Below are positions 53,633 to 62,607 of a stretch of 64,000 nt of DNA, one piece after another. The stretch is from CAVPOO01 sp963707015 (GTDB lineage: Bacteria; Pseudomonadota; Gammaproteobacteria; Thiohalobacterales; Thiohalobacteraceae), in assembly GCA_963707015.1 (NCBI GenBank), contig CAVPOO010000021.1:62001-126000 (forward strand), given 5' to 3'. Position 1 is the stretch's first letter. Each line of letters begins with the position of its first letter. The notes below the pieces were generated by a model. It saw nothing but the letters and a program-made list of their open reading frames with translations, did no database searches and had not been told where the DNA came from. Both the position numbers and the translations under genes were made by a program.

Positions 53633-53712
53633 CGCCTACATCCACAAAAAAGCCGGGCGGTGAATTACCGCCCGGGTTGTCTGGCACGCGTCGCTCAGGT
53701 CAGCCGTGACCG

Positions 53713-54585
53713 TCAGCGCGCGCCGGTTTCCTGATTAAAGTACTGAAAGAAGTCTGTACTCGGGTCAAGAATGAAAATATCACTCTTGCTGTCAAACGCA
53801 TGCTGATAGGCATTCAGGCTGCGGTAGAAGGCGAAGAACTCTGAATCCTGCTCGTAGGCATGCGCGTAAACCTCGGCAGCCTTGGCATCACCCTCACCCC
53901 GAATCCCCTCTGCATCGCGGTAGGCCTCCGCGCGAATGATCGCGCTCTGGCGGTCCGCATCGGCGCGAATCCGTTCCGATGCCTCAAACCCTCGCGACCG
54001 GAAGTCCTTGGCGACCCGTGCACGTTCGGCTTCCATCCGCCGGTAGACCGAGGAACTCACCTCCGCCGGAAGATCGATGCGCATAATCCGCACGTCGACG
54101 ATCGCAATACCAATCTCTTTGGCCTCGCGGCTGGCATCTTCCGTCACGATATCCATGATCTGGTGACGCTCGCCTGACACCACCTCATTGATGGTCCGCT
54201 TGCTGAATTCTCCGCGCATGCCGTTCTTGATGATCTGTTCCAGGCGCCGTCGAGCCTGGATCTCGTCACCCAGAACTGCCGTGTAGTAGCGGCTGATGTC
54301 GGCAATCTTCCATTTGACGAAGGAATCGACAATCACGTTCTTCTTTTCCGCCGTCAGGAAACGTTCCGGTTCCACGTCGAGCGTGAGGACACGGGCATCG
54401 AATTTCCGCACGTTATTGATGGCCGGCACCTTGAAATGCAGCCCGGGCTCATAATCGGTCCTGACAATCTCGCCGAGGCGAAACAGAATCGCCCGCTGCC
54501 ACTCCGCAACCGTAAACATGGAAAAGGAACCGAGCAGGAGCAGGGCCCCAACAATCAACAGCGCCAGGGTTTTATTTGCAGACAT
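53713..54585 (-). CDS. hflC: FtsH regulator HflC
   Basis: A 290-residue SPFH/band-7 protein with an N-terminal membrane anchor (LALLIVGALLLLGSFSMFTV) and a large periplasmic domain. It assembles with HflK around FtsH and modulates its proteolysis. The ATG overlaps the hflK stop (TAATG). Confidence 0.95.
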   Translation of the reverse strand: MSANKTLALLIVGALLLLGSFSMFTVAEWQRAILFRLGEIVRTDYEPGLHFKVPAINNVRKFDARVLTLDVEPERFLTAEKKNVIVDSFVKWKIADISRYYTAVLGDEIQARRRLEQIIKNGMRGEFSKRTINEVVSGERHQIMDIVTEDASREAKEIGIAIVDVRIMRIDLPAEVSSSVYRRMEAERARVAKDFRSRGFEASERIRADADRQSAIIRAEAYRDAEGIRGEGDAKAAEVYAHAYEQDSEFFAFYRSLNAYQHAFDSKSDIFILDPSTDFFQYFNQETGAR

Positions 54586-55787
54586 TAGCGTGACTCCCGG
54601 GAAATTCGCGGCTGACGGACCGGTGCGCGGTCCTTGTCGGTCTCTGCCGCATCGGAGCCGCTGGCGGCAAGGTCACGCAGGGTTTTCACGGCAGCGCCTG
54701 CGGAGCCCTCAATCATTCTATCGAGCGGCAGGTAGAGCAGGCTGCTACCCTGCTTCAGATCCACGGTCACCTTGCTGGTATCGCTGAGCACTTTCTCCAT
54801 CGCATCGATGTACAGGCGCTTACGCGTCACCTGGGGCGCCTTCTGGTATTCCTGCATGAGCTGGTGGAAACGGCTTGCCTCACCTTCGGCCTTGGCGATG
54901 ATGCTCTCGCGGTAGGCGTTGGCTTCCTCGAGTTGCCGGGCTGCCGCACCCCGCGCCTTGGGCAGGATATCGTTGGAATAGGCCTCGGCCTCGTTCTTCT
55001 GCCGCGCCTCATCCTCGCGCGCCTTGATCGCATCGGCGAATGCACCCTGCACCTCTTCCGGCGGCTGCGCGTCCTGCAGATTCACCGTCGTCACCAGCAA
55101 CCCGGTCTTGTACTGATCCAGGATTTCCTGCAGCAGTTCCTTGATCTGTTGCGCAACCTCGCCGCGTCCCTCCTTGAGCACAAAGTCCATCTTGCTCTTG
55201 CCGACAACCTCGCGAATCGCACTCTCGGTCGCCTGCTTCAGCGTGAGATCCGGATCGCGCACCTGGAACAGATAGGCGCGCGGGTCCTTGACCTGATACT
55301 GCACGGCCAACTGGATGTTGACGATGTTTTCGTCCTGCGTGAGCATCAGCGCCTCTTTGGGCACGGCGACCGGGGTGTTACCGCGCCCCCCCGTGGAGCG
55401 GTAGCCGACTTCAACGAAGCGACGCTGACCGACGTCCACCACTTCCGCTTCCTCAACGGGATACGGGATACGCCAATGCGGACCGGGCATGGTGATCTCG
55501 GTAAATTTCCCGAAGCGAAGCACCACACCGCGCTTGCCTTCGTCGATGATATAGATGCCGGACAGCAGCCAGACGATCGCCGCAATGAGTATGATCAGAC
55601 CCAGACCCAGTCTGCCGCCACCCTCCGGCCGCCCTCCGCCCCCGCCGCCTTTCTTGCCGCCACCGAACAGGCCGCGGAATCGGTCCTGCATCTTGCGGAC
55701 TATTTCATCGAGATCAGGCGGGCCCTGTTCGCTGCCTCGCCCGCTCCAGGGATCCTTATCGCCGCCACCCGGCTCGTTCCAGGCCAT
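54585..55787 (-). CDS. hflK: FtsH regulator HflK
   Basis: A 400-residue SPFH protein starting MAWNEPGGGDKDPWSG with a glycine-rich cytosolic tail, a membrane segment (LGLGLIILIAAIVWLLSGIYI), the band-7 domain and a polar C terminus. It is translationally coupled to hflC and is the partner in the HflKC-FtsH complex. Confidence 0.95.
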   Translation of the reverse strand: MAWNEPGGGDKDPWSGRGSEQGPPDLDEIVRKMQDRFRGLFGGGKKGGGGGGRPEGGGRLGLGLIILIAAIVWLLSGIYIIDEGKRGVVLRFGKFTEITMPGPHWRIPYPVEEAEVVDVGQRRFVEVGYRSTGGRGNTPVAVPKEALMLTQDENIVNIQLAVQYQVKDPRAYLFQVRDPDLTLKQATESAIREVVGKSKMDFVLKEGRGEVAQQIKELLQEILDQYKTGLLVTTVNLQDAQPPEEVQGAFADAIKAREDEARQKNEAEAYSNDILPKARGAAARQLEEANAYRESIIAKAEGEASRFHQLMQEYQKAPQVTRKRLYIDAMEKVLSDTSKVTVDLKQGSSLLYLPLDRMIEGSAGAAVKTLRDLAASGSDAAETDKDRAPVRQPRISRESR

Positions 55788-55900
55788 TCGCCAACTCCAG
55801 TCTCGTTTCGAATTATGATTTGGACACTACAGCCCGCGCCACCGATTCGACGCAATGCCGAGGACTGCGAGTGTCAGGGTTTAAATCAGAAATGCCGATT

Positions 55901-57253
55901 CTATGGGCCTTGCGCCACACTCGCAAGGAATTCTCCCTGCGGATCAGGATGCAGCTCACAGTTCACACCGTTTGCCGCACACCGTCTTGTGAGTTCCTGC
56001 TGCGGGATATGCACGCGCAGCCACCAGCGGCCCTGCTCATCTGCAAATTCCTCACGCACGCTGCCACATTCGAAGAGCTCCGCTCGCAGCCGGGCACCGG
56101 ATGCCGACAGGCAAAGCCAGCCTTCTACCGTCTTGGCGCTGAGGCGTTCAGCCAGCGCCGCGAGCACCAGATCGGTGCCCTGGCCCTGCAGGGCAGACAA
56201 CCAGACTCGCCAGGGCTTGCCGTCACTGTCGCGATCCACATGCGGAGATTCATCGAGCAGATCGCATTTGTTGTAGACCATGAGCTGCGGCACCTCGCCG
56301 GCACCGATTTCCTGTAGCACCTGGTTGACCTGGGCGATATGCTCACGGCGCTGAGGATCACTCGCATCCACCACATGCAACAGCAGATCGGCCTCGCGCG
56401 TCTCTTCCAGCGTCGCCCGAAACGCCGCCACCAGATCGTGCGGCAACTGACGGATAAAGCCCACCGTATCCGCCAGCACCACCTGGCCCGGCCCCGGTAG
56501 CGGCAAACGCCGCAAGGTCGGGTCGAGGGTTGCGAACAACTGATCCGCCACGTAGGCGGCCGCACCGGTCAGCGTATTGAAAAGGGTGGACTTTCCGGCA
56601 TTGGTATAACCGACCAGGGAGACCGTGAGCACCGAGGCGCGATGCCGGGCCCGGCGACCCTGCTGGCGCTGGCGTTCAACCCGCTGCAGTCGGCCACGGA
56701 GCTGCTTTATGCGGCCACCGATCAGGCGCCGGTCGGTCTCGAGCTGGGTTTCACCTGGCCCTCTCAAACCGATACCGCCCTTCTGGCGTTCAAGGTGTGT
56801 CCAGCCGCGTATCAGGCGCGTGGAAAGATGCCTGAGCTGTGCAAGCTCGACCTGCAGCTTGCCTTCAAAAGACCGCGCGCGTTGCGCGAAGATATCCAGG
56901 ATCAAGCCGGTGCGGTCGAGCACCCGGCAATTGCACAGGCGTTCCAGATTACGTTCCTGACTCGGAGACAGTGCGTGGTTAAAAAGGATGAGTTCGCCAC
57001 CCTCCCTGACCACCAGTTCGCGGATCTCTTCCGCTTTCCCCGCGCCGATGAAATACCTCGGGTCGGGCCTTTCCCGTCGCACCGACAAGACACTGATCGG
57101 CTGGGCACCGGCCGAACGCGCCAGCTCGGTGAATTCCGCCGGTGCCTCCTGATCCGCATCTGCGGAGAGAATAACGTTTACCAGGACCGCCCGTTCACCG
57201 CTTTGGGGACGTTCAAACAAAGGCACATCCCCAATGCGCCCGCTGACCGTCAC
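55901..57253 (-). CDS. hflX: Ribosome-splitting GTPase HflX
   Basis: A 450-residue GTPase with the N-terminal HflX domain (FIGAGKAEEIRELV, LFNHALSPSQERNLERLC), the GPGETQLETDRR segment, and G domain motifs GYTNAGKSTLFN, DTVGFIRQLPHDLV and NKCD. It rescues stalled or heat-damaged ribosomes. The GTG start overlaps the hfq stop (GTGA). Confidence 0.96.
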   Translation of the reverse strand: MTVSGRIGDVPLFERPQSGERAVLVNVILSADADQEAPAEFTELARSAGAQPISVLSVRRERPDPRYFIGAGKAEEIRELVVREGGELILFNHALSPSQERNLERLCNCRVLDRTGLILDIFAQRARSFEGKLQVELAQLRHLSTRLIRGWTHLERQKGGIGLRGPGETQLETDRRLIGGRIKQLRGRLQRVERQRQQGRRARHRASVLTVSLVGYTNAGKSTLFNTLTGAAAYVADQLFATLDPTLRRLPLPGPGQVVLADTVGFIRQLPHDLVAAFRATLEETREADLLLHVVDASDPQRREHIAQVNQVLQEIGAGEVPQLMVYNKCDLLDESPHVDRDSDGKPWRVWLSALQGQGTDLVLAALAERLSAKTVEGWLCLSASGARLRAELFECGSVREEFADEQGRWWLRVHIPQQELTRRCAANGVNCELHPDPQGEFLASVAQGP

Positions 57254-57507
57254 ACATTACCTGGTTCAGGACCGGCAGCTTCTTCGGTGGCAATGGCAAT
57301 GCGCACATTGCGTGCCGGGACAACCGTTGAGATCGCGTGCTTGTAGACCATCTGACTGACGCTGTTCTTCAACAACACCACGAACTGGTCAAAAGATTCG
57401 ATCTGCCCCTGCAGCTTGATTCCATTCACCAGATAGATCGAGACCGGCACCCGCTCCTTGCGCAACGTGTTCAAAAAGGGCTCTTGCAGTGACTGTCCAC
57501 GCGCCAT
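57250..57507 (-). CDS. hfq: RNA chaperone Hfq
   Basis: An 85-residue Sm-like protein: QSLQEPFLNTLRKERVPVSIYLVNGIKLQGQIESFDQF (Sm1) and YKHAISTVVPAR (Sm2), with a short acidic C-terminal tail. It pairs small RNAs with mRNAs. AGGAG lies upstream of the ATG at 57507. It is coupled to hflX. Confidence 0.98.
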   Translation of the reverse strand: MARGQSLQEPFLNTLRKERVPVSIYLVNGIKLQGQIESFDQFVVLLKNSVSQMVYKHAISTVVPARNVRIAIATEEAAGPEPGNV

Positions 57508-57669
57508 GTCATCTCTCCTTTTTCTAATTATGTTTGCCAAGATCAATCTCCCAGGCCCAGCCGTCTATCGCCAGGGCTCCCGGTGCCGGGCCCGTGACGC
57601 TCACAAAACAGAGCCTAATTAGTCAGTTATACCGCTTTCCCCTGTCACCGGTCGGAAAGTTTAGCATAA

Positions 57670-58629
57670 TCACTTATCTAAATCGCCTATTGGAAGCGCG
57701 CTGTCAAGTACGGCTGCCGTATCCCCAAACACCGCGGGGTTGCCCCCGCAAAACCAGTGCAGGTTCTGCTCACCCCGCAGCCAGGTGAGTTGGCGTTTCG
57801 CATACTGGCGGGTCGCAATGATACCCTGTTCGACCATTTCGTCGCGCCCCAGTTCACCGGCCAGATAGCGCCAGACCTGGCGATAGCCGACGGCACGCAC
57901 CGCGGGCAGTTGCGGACCCAGGTCGCCCCGCTCATACAGCCCCCTGACCTCCTCGATCAGTCCGGCTGCCAGCATCTCGTGAAAACGCCGCGCAATGCGC
58001 GCATGCAGTTCGTGGCGTTCCGGCGGTGCCAGAGCAAGCTTGAGCAGGGGCACGGGCCGGTCTCGGGAAGACCCGAGCAGTTCGCTCATCGGTCGCCCGC
58101 TGAGTTCACACACCTCCAGCGCGCGTTGTATACGTTGCGGATCGTTCGGGTGGATCCGCCGTGCGGCAAGCGGGTCAAGCCTGGCCAGCCTGGCATGCAG
58201 GGCCGCCCAGCCCTGTGTCCTCGCGTCGGCATTCAGGCGCTGGCGCAACACCGCATCGGCCTCCGGCAGCACCGCCAGGCCCTGCTCGAGGGCCCGGAAG
58301 TACAGCATGGTGCCACCGACCAGCAAGGGCCAGCGTCCGCGGGCCCGGATATCGGCTATCTCGCGCAAGGCATCCTCACGAAAGCGCGCCGCCGAGTAGG
58401 CCTGCGCGGGATCGAGGATGTCGATCAGGCGATGCGGCGCGAGGCGTTGCGTATCGGCATCCGGTTTGGCCGTACCGATATCCATGCCCCGGAACACCAT
58501 CGCCGAATCGACACTGATAATCTCAAAGGGGAAACGCTGCACCAGCCACACGGCAAGCTCAGTCTTGCCCGAGGCCGTGGGACCCATGATGCAGGGCACG
58601 GGTGCCGGCACAGTGGTGCCACGCCGCAT
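57670..58629 (-). CDS. miaA: tRNA dimethylallyltransferase
   Basis: A 319-residue enzyme adding dimethylallyl to A37 of UNN-decoding tRNAs. P-loop GPTASGKTELAVWL, then DSAMVFRGMDIGTAKP and the substrate region GTMLYFRALEQGLAVLPEAD. The ATG at 58629 is used; a TTG three codons upstream overlaps the mutL stop. It precedes hfq by 160 bases. Confidence 0.95.
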   Translation of the reverse strand: MRRGTTVPAPVPCIMGPTASGKTELAVWLVQRFPFEIISVDSAMVFRGMDIGTAKPDADTQRLAPHRLIDILDPAQAYSAARFREDALREIADIRARGRWPLLVGGTMLYFRALEQGLAVLPEADAVLRQRLNADARTQGWAALHARLARLDPLAARRIHPNDPQRIQRALEVCELSGRPMSELLGSSRDRPVPLLKLALAPPERHELHARIARRFHEMLAAGLIEEVRGLYERGDLGPQLPAVRAVGYRQVWRYLAGELGRDEMVEQGIIATRQYAKRQLTWLRGEQNLHWFCGGNPAVFGDTAAVLDSALPIGDLDK

Positions 58630-58634
58630 CGCTG

Positions 58635-60431
58635 TCAACGCCCGCGCAAAAAGAAGCGATCCAGTTCCTGCAGGCTCATCTGTACCCAGGTTGGCCGCCC
58701 GTGATTACACTGGCCGCTGCGCTCGGTGCGTTCCATATCCCTCAGCAGGGCATCCATCTCGCCACGACTCAATTCGCGATTGGCGCGCACCGATCCATGA
58801 CAGGCCAGCGTCGACAACAGGCCGTTGAAGGCCTCGCGCACGCGCGTGCTGCTGCCCTGAACGAGCAGGTCAGACAGGACGTCCTTGACCAGGGCCGCCA
58901 CATCGGACTGATGCAGCAGCGCCGGGATCTGGCGCACCACGAGCTGCTCGGGTCCCAGGCGGTCGATCTCGAATCCCAGCTCCCGGAATACCGCGGCACT
59001 GTCTTCGGCAAGCTGTGCCTCGCGTTCGCTCACCGACAGGCCAAGCGGCACCAGCAGCGGCTGCGTGCGAATCCCCTCGCCGGCGAAGGCGCGTTTCAGT
59101 CGCTCGTAGGTGATACGCTCGTGCGCCGCGTGCATGTCAACCAACACCAGACCCTGCGCATTCTGGGCAAGGATGTAAACGCCGTGCAATTGGGCCAGGG
59201 CGAACCCCAGCGGAGGAATCCCGGATGCCGGTGCCGGCTGTTCGCAGCCTGCGGGAGCCGGCCCGGCATCAACCGGCTCGAGGCCATCGCTGTCAGGATG
59301 CAGGGCTGCATACGCCTGCATGTACTCCTCGACCGCAAGCGGCATGGGCTGTTGCCGGGGCGCCGCATAGCCGACGGCAGCGGCATGCACGGGGCCTGCC
59401 GTCAGGGCCGCGGGCCTGGCTGCGTTGCCAGGCCGCACCTCAGCCAGCACTTCGTGTAAGGTCCGGAACAGAAAGTCGTGAACGGTGCGACTGTCACGGA
59501 AACGCACCTCGTGCTTGGCGGGGTGCACGTTCACATCCACGGCGACCGGGTCCATCTCCAGATAAAGTACAAACGCGGCATGCCGCCCGTGATACAACAC
59601 ATCCTGATACGCCTGGCGTACCGCGTGGCCAACCAGTTTGTCGCGCACCGCACGACCGTTGACGAAGAAGTACTGGAGATCGGCCTGGCTGCGTGAGAAC
59701 GTGGGCAGGCCGATCCAGCCATGCAGGCTCAATCCGGCCGCGGCCTGTTCGACGTAGACGGTCTGCGCAGCAAACTCCTTGCCACAGAGCTGGGCAAGAC
59801 GCTGCTCCTGCTCGACACGCTCCCGCGCACCTGCCAGCCGCCACACCGGACGCTGATTGTGGTGCAGGCCGATGCCCACGGAGAAACGGCTGAGCGCAAT
59901 TCGGCGAACCAGATCCTCGATGTGCTTGAACTCTGTCGTGTCCGTCCGCAGGAACTTGCGGCGCGCCGGTACATTGAAAAACAGATCCCGGACTTCGATG
60001 GTGGTACCGGCGGGATGCGGCGCCGGCTCCGGTTCGGTCAGCGATTCACCCCCGTCACCCGAAACCTGCCAGCCGCTGGCCGAGTCCGGCGTTCGCGAGG
60101 TCACGGTCAGATGCGAGACCGACGCGATGCTCGGCAGTGCTTCGCCGCGAAATCCGAGTGTGGCGACCTGTTCGAGCTCTTCGAGGGAAGCGATCTTGCT
60201 CGTTGCGTGCCGCGACAGCGCAAGTCTGAGTTCATCGCGCTGAATACCGCAGCCGTCGTCGCGGACCCGGAGCAGCTTCTTGCCCCCCTGTACGATATCG
60301 ATCTGGATGCTGCCTGCACCCGCGTCCAGTGCGTTTTCCAGCAATTCCTTGATCACGGACGCAGGCCGCTCCACCACCTCGCCGGCGGCGATCTGGTTGA
60401 TGAGTTGCGGTGGCAGGCAGCGTATCGGCAT
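58635..60431 (-). CDS. mutL: DNA mismatch repair protein MutL, endonuclease type
   Basis: A 598-residue protein. N-terminal GHKL ATPase: LINQIAAGEVVERPASVIKELLENALDAG, DDGCGI, GFRGEALPSIASV. The C-terminal domain carries DMHAAHERITYE, the metal-binding endonuclease motif DQHA(x)2E(x)4E with Met for Gln, plus ACHGSVRAN and the GQCNHGRPT zinc motif. This is the nicking MutL of bacteria without MutH, so methyl-independent strand discrimination is expected. The start MPIRCLPPQ follows the family; a frame to 60476 is unsupported. Confidence 0.96.
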   Translation of the reverse strand: MPIRCLPPQLINQIAAGEVVERPASVIKELLENALDAGAGSIQIDIVQGGKKLLRVRDDGCGIQRDELRLALSRHATSKIASLEELEQVATLGFRGEALPSIASVSHLTVTSRTPDSASGWQVSGDGGESLTEPEPAPHPAGTTIEVRDLFFNVPARRKFLRTDTTEFKHIEDLVRRIALSRFSVGIGLHHNQRPVWRLAGARERVEQEQRLAQLCGKEFAAQTVYVEQAAAGLSLHGWIGLPTFSRSQADLQYFFVNGRAVRDKLVGHAVRQAYQDVLYHGRHAAFVLYLEMDPVAVDVNVHPAKHEVRFRDSRTVHDFLFRTLHEVLAEVRPGNAARPAALTAGPVHAAAVGYAAPRQQPMPLAVEEYMQAYAALHPDSDGLEPVDAGPAPAGCEQPAPASGIPPLGFALAQLHGVYILAQNAQGLVLVDMHAAHERITYERLKRAFAGEGIRTQPLLVPLGLSVSEREAQLAEDSAAVFRELGFEIDRLGPEQLVVRQIPALLHQSDVAALVKDVLSDLLVQGSSTRVREAFNGLLSTLACHGSVRANRELSRGEMDALLRDMERTERSGQCNHGRPTWVQMSLQELDRFFLRGR

Positions 60432-60557
60432 CAGTTGGCCCGGAGACTCCAGTCCGGAGGCATAAGGGTACCTCAAGCGGGCCGCGACGTCAGGGATGTT
60501 TCAGGACCTGAAGAGGAAACATACCAGCTGCGGGAAGAAAAAAAAGGCTTTTCAGAT

Positions 60558-60614
60558 GGCCACGGAAGAACACGGAAAGACGATTGGGTTCGGCATTCCG
60601 TGGGTTCCGTGGCC
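60558..60614. repeat. CCACGGAA palindromic element, partial copy 3
   Basis: Core arms only: GGCCACGGAAGAACACGG at the left and CCGTGGGTTCCGTGGCC at the right, imperfectly inverted, between amiC and mutL. The long flanks shared by copies 1 and 2 are missing. The rest of this ~300-base gap contains no gene. Confidence 0.75.
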
Positions 60615-60731
60615 AATTGCAGGACTTGACTCCTTCGCTGCCTCGCGTCGATTTCATGGGGGTATTGACGGCAATGGGTGCCTGCCCCGCTACAGCAGTC
60701 GATTCAGGCCCAGGACCGGCGTCGACTGGGA

Positions 60732-62039
60732 TCAGGAACCCTCGGAGGGAATGCGCAACACCTTGCCGACCTGCAGGGTATTATCCGTGAGATCGTTGGC
60801 TACCTGGAGGTCCTTCATGCTGACCTCGTACTTCTGGGCAATCTCGGAAAGCGTATCCCCCCGTTTGATGACATGCTGGCGCTGCGCCATGAGGGTTCCG
60901 GGTGGCGGGTTGTTGCGGAAGTAGGCCTTGATGCCCCTGAGAATGCCTTCTGCCAGCTTCTGCTGATGTCTGGAATCGCGCAACTGGCGTTCTTCATCCG
61001 GGTTCGAAATGAAGGCCGTTTCGACCAGGATCGAGGGAATATCGGGAGACTTCAGAACCACGAACCCTGCCTGTTGCACACCGCCCTTGTGGATCTTGCC
61101 CAGCCTGCGCAACTGTCCCAGGACATTGTTGGCCACTTCCATGCTTGCCTCGATACTGGCCGCCTGGGACAAATCCAGCAAAACCGATTTCAGGAGGTCG
61201 TCTTTGTCGTTCAGACTGACGCCACCGACGAGGTCCGCGGCATTCTCGTTTCTGGCCAGTATCCGGGCCATTTCGGAACTGGCACCGCGACTGGAAAGCA
61301 CGTAGACGGATGAACCCCGCGCACGCCGATCGCGGAAGGCGTCGGCGTGAATTGACACGAACAGATCCGCCTTGTGTTCGCGCGCCTGGTGTACGCGTTT
61401 TCGCAACGGGATGAAGTAGTCCCCCTCACGGATCATGACCGGTCGCATACCGGGCTCACGCCGGACCAGAGCCTCCAGACGCCGCGCAATCTGCAGAACC
61501 ACGTCCTTTTCGCGGGTGCCCCGCGATCCGCGCGCACCCGAATCCTCGCCGCCATGGCCGGCATCGATGGCAATAAGCAGCTCGCGCGTCTTGCCGGCCG
61601 TGCCGGCGCGCGGTGCCGTCTTGACGGGTTTCTTGCTGCCGGCGTCAGATCGCTCGATCAGATCAACGACCAGACGATGCCCGTACTGTGCATTGGGCGC
61701 AAGCAGGAAACTGCGTGGTGTGACCTCTTTCGACAGATCGAGGACCATGCGCAGGTCGCGCTTGTTGCGCGCCCCGCTGCGGATTCGCTGCACCAGTCCG
61801 GCGGCGGCACCGGCCGCTGCAGCACCGTCCCCCATACGGGTATCGATGAGATCGATGACCACACGCCGGGGATTGGAAAGACTGAAGAGGGAATGGGAAA
61901 CGGGGCCGCTGAGATCCAGCACCACCCGGGTATTGTCCGGCGCCGACCACACGCGGATGCCCTGCACTTCGCCACTCTGGGCCAGACACAGGCCACTCAG
62001 CCAGAACAGCAACCAGAATCCCGTTATCTTTATCCGCAT
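60732..62039 (-). CDS. amiC: N-acetylmuramoyl-L-alanine amidase, AmiB/AmiC type with LysM
   Basis: A 435-residue periplasmic amidase that splits septal peptidoglycan. Signal peptide (ITGFWLLFWLSGLCLA), AMIN domain (about 25-125), Amidase_3 with the zinc ligands in IDAGHGGEDSGA, GTREKDV and SIHADAF, and the catalytic Glu in VETAFISNPDEE, then a C-terminal LysM (VIKRGDTLSEIAQKYEV). The AMIN-Amidase_3-LysM order is AmiB-like in E. coli terms; it sits upstream of mutL as amiB does. Confidence 0.93.
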   Translation of the reverse strand: MRIKITGFWLLFWLSGLCLAQSGEVQGIRVWSAPDNTRVVLDLSGPVSHSLFSLSNPRRVVIDLIDTRMGDGAAAAGAAAGLVQRIRSGARNKRDLRMVLDLSKEVTPRSFLLAPNAQYGHRLVVDLIERSDAGSKKPVKTAPRAGTAGKTRELLIAIDAGHGGEDSGARGSRGTREKDVVLQIARRLEALVRREPGMRPVMIREGDYFIPLRKRVHQAREHKADLFVSIHADAFRDRRARGSSVYVLSSRGASSEMARILARNENAADLVGGVSLNDKDDLLKSVLLDLSQAASIEASMEVANNVLGQLRRLGKIHKGGVQQAGFVVLKSPDIPSILVETAFISNPDEERQLRDSRHQQKLAEGILRGIKAYFRNNPPPGTLMAQRQHVIKRGDTLSEIAQKYEVSMKDLQVANDLTDNTLQVGKVLRIPSEGS

Positions 62040-62145
62040 GGCCGGCTCCCTGGGCGGTTTTGCGGTTATCTAGCCACAAGCTGAAAATATTTTCAAGCTT
62101 TTCCCTTCTTTAACCGTCAGATAGCCGCTAAACCTATTTAAAAAT

Positions 62146-62607
62146 CTAGACTTGTGGACTGTCCAGTTGGCGCACAATGTCCCGCCCGCGATCTGAGGTC
62201 GGCAACAGCTGCAGGACGCGCCCTTCCCCGCGATACTCAATCTGAATCTCGAGGTCCGGGGACGGCAGAACACCGAGGCCGCGATCGGGCCACTCGATCA
62301 GGCACAGGTCGGCTTCTTCCAGCAGATCACGAATCCCGATCCACTCGAGTTCCTCCGCGTCCGCCAGGCGGTAGAGGTCCAGGTGATAGAGGTTGACGCC
62401 TTCCAGGCTGTAGGATTCCAGCAGCGTATAGGTGGGACTCTTGACCCGTCCCGCATACCCCAGGGCACGCACGAAGCCGCGTACCAGCGTCGTCTTGCCG
62501 GCGCCAAGCTCACCCTGAAGAAAGATCACTCCGCCCTGCGTGCTGGCCTGCGCAAGCCGGCTGCCGAAGGCCTCCATGGCCGCGGGGTCCGCAATCTCTA
62601 TCGGCAC
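62146..62607 (-). CDS. tsaE: tRNA t6A biosynthesis ATPase TsaE
   Basis: A 153-residue P-loop protein (LQGELGAGKTTLVRGFVRALG, then SPTYTLLESY and HLDLYRL), the cycling ATPase for the TsaB-TsaD complex that makes t6A37. GTG start overlapping the nnr stop by 10 bases. Order nnr-tsaE-amiC matches E. coli. Confidence 0.95.
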   Translation of the reverse strand: MPIEIADPAAMEAFGSRLAQASTQGGVIFLQGELGAGKTTLVRGFVRALGYAGRVKSPTYTLLESYSLEGVNLYHLDLYRLADAEELEWIGIRDLLEEADLCLIEWPDRGLGVLPSPDLEIQIEYRGEGRVLQLLPTSDRGRDIVRQLDSPQV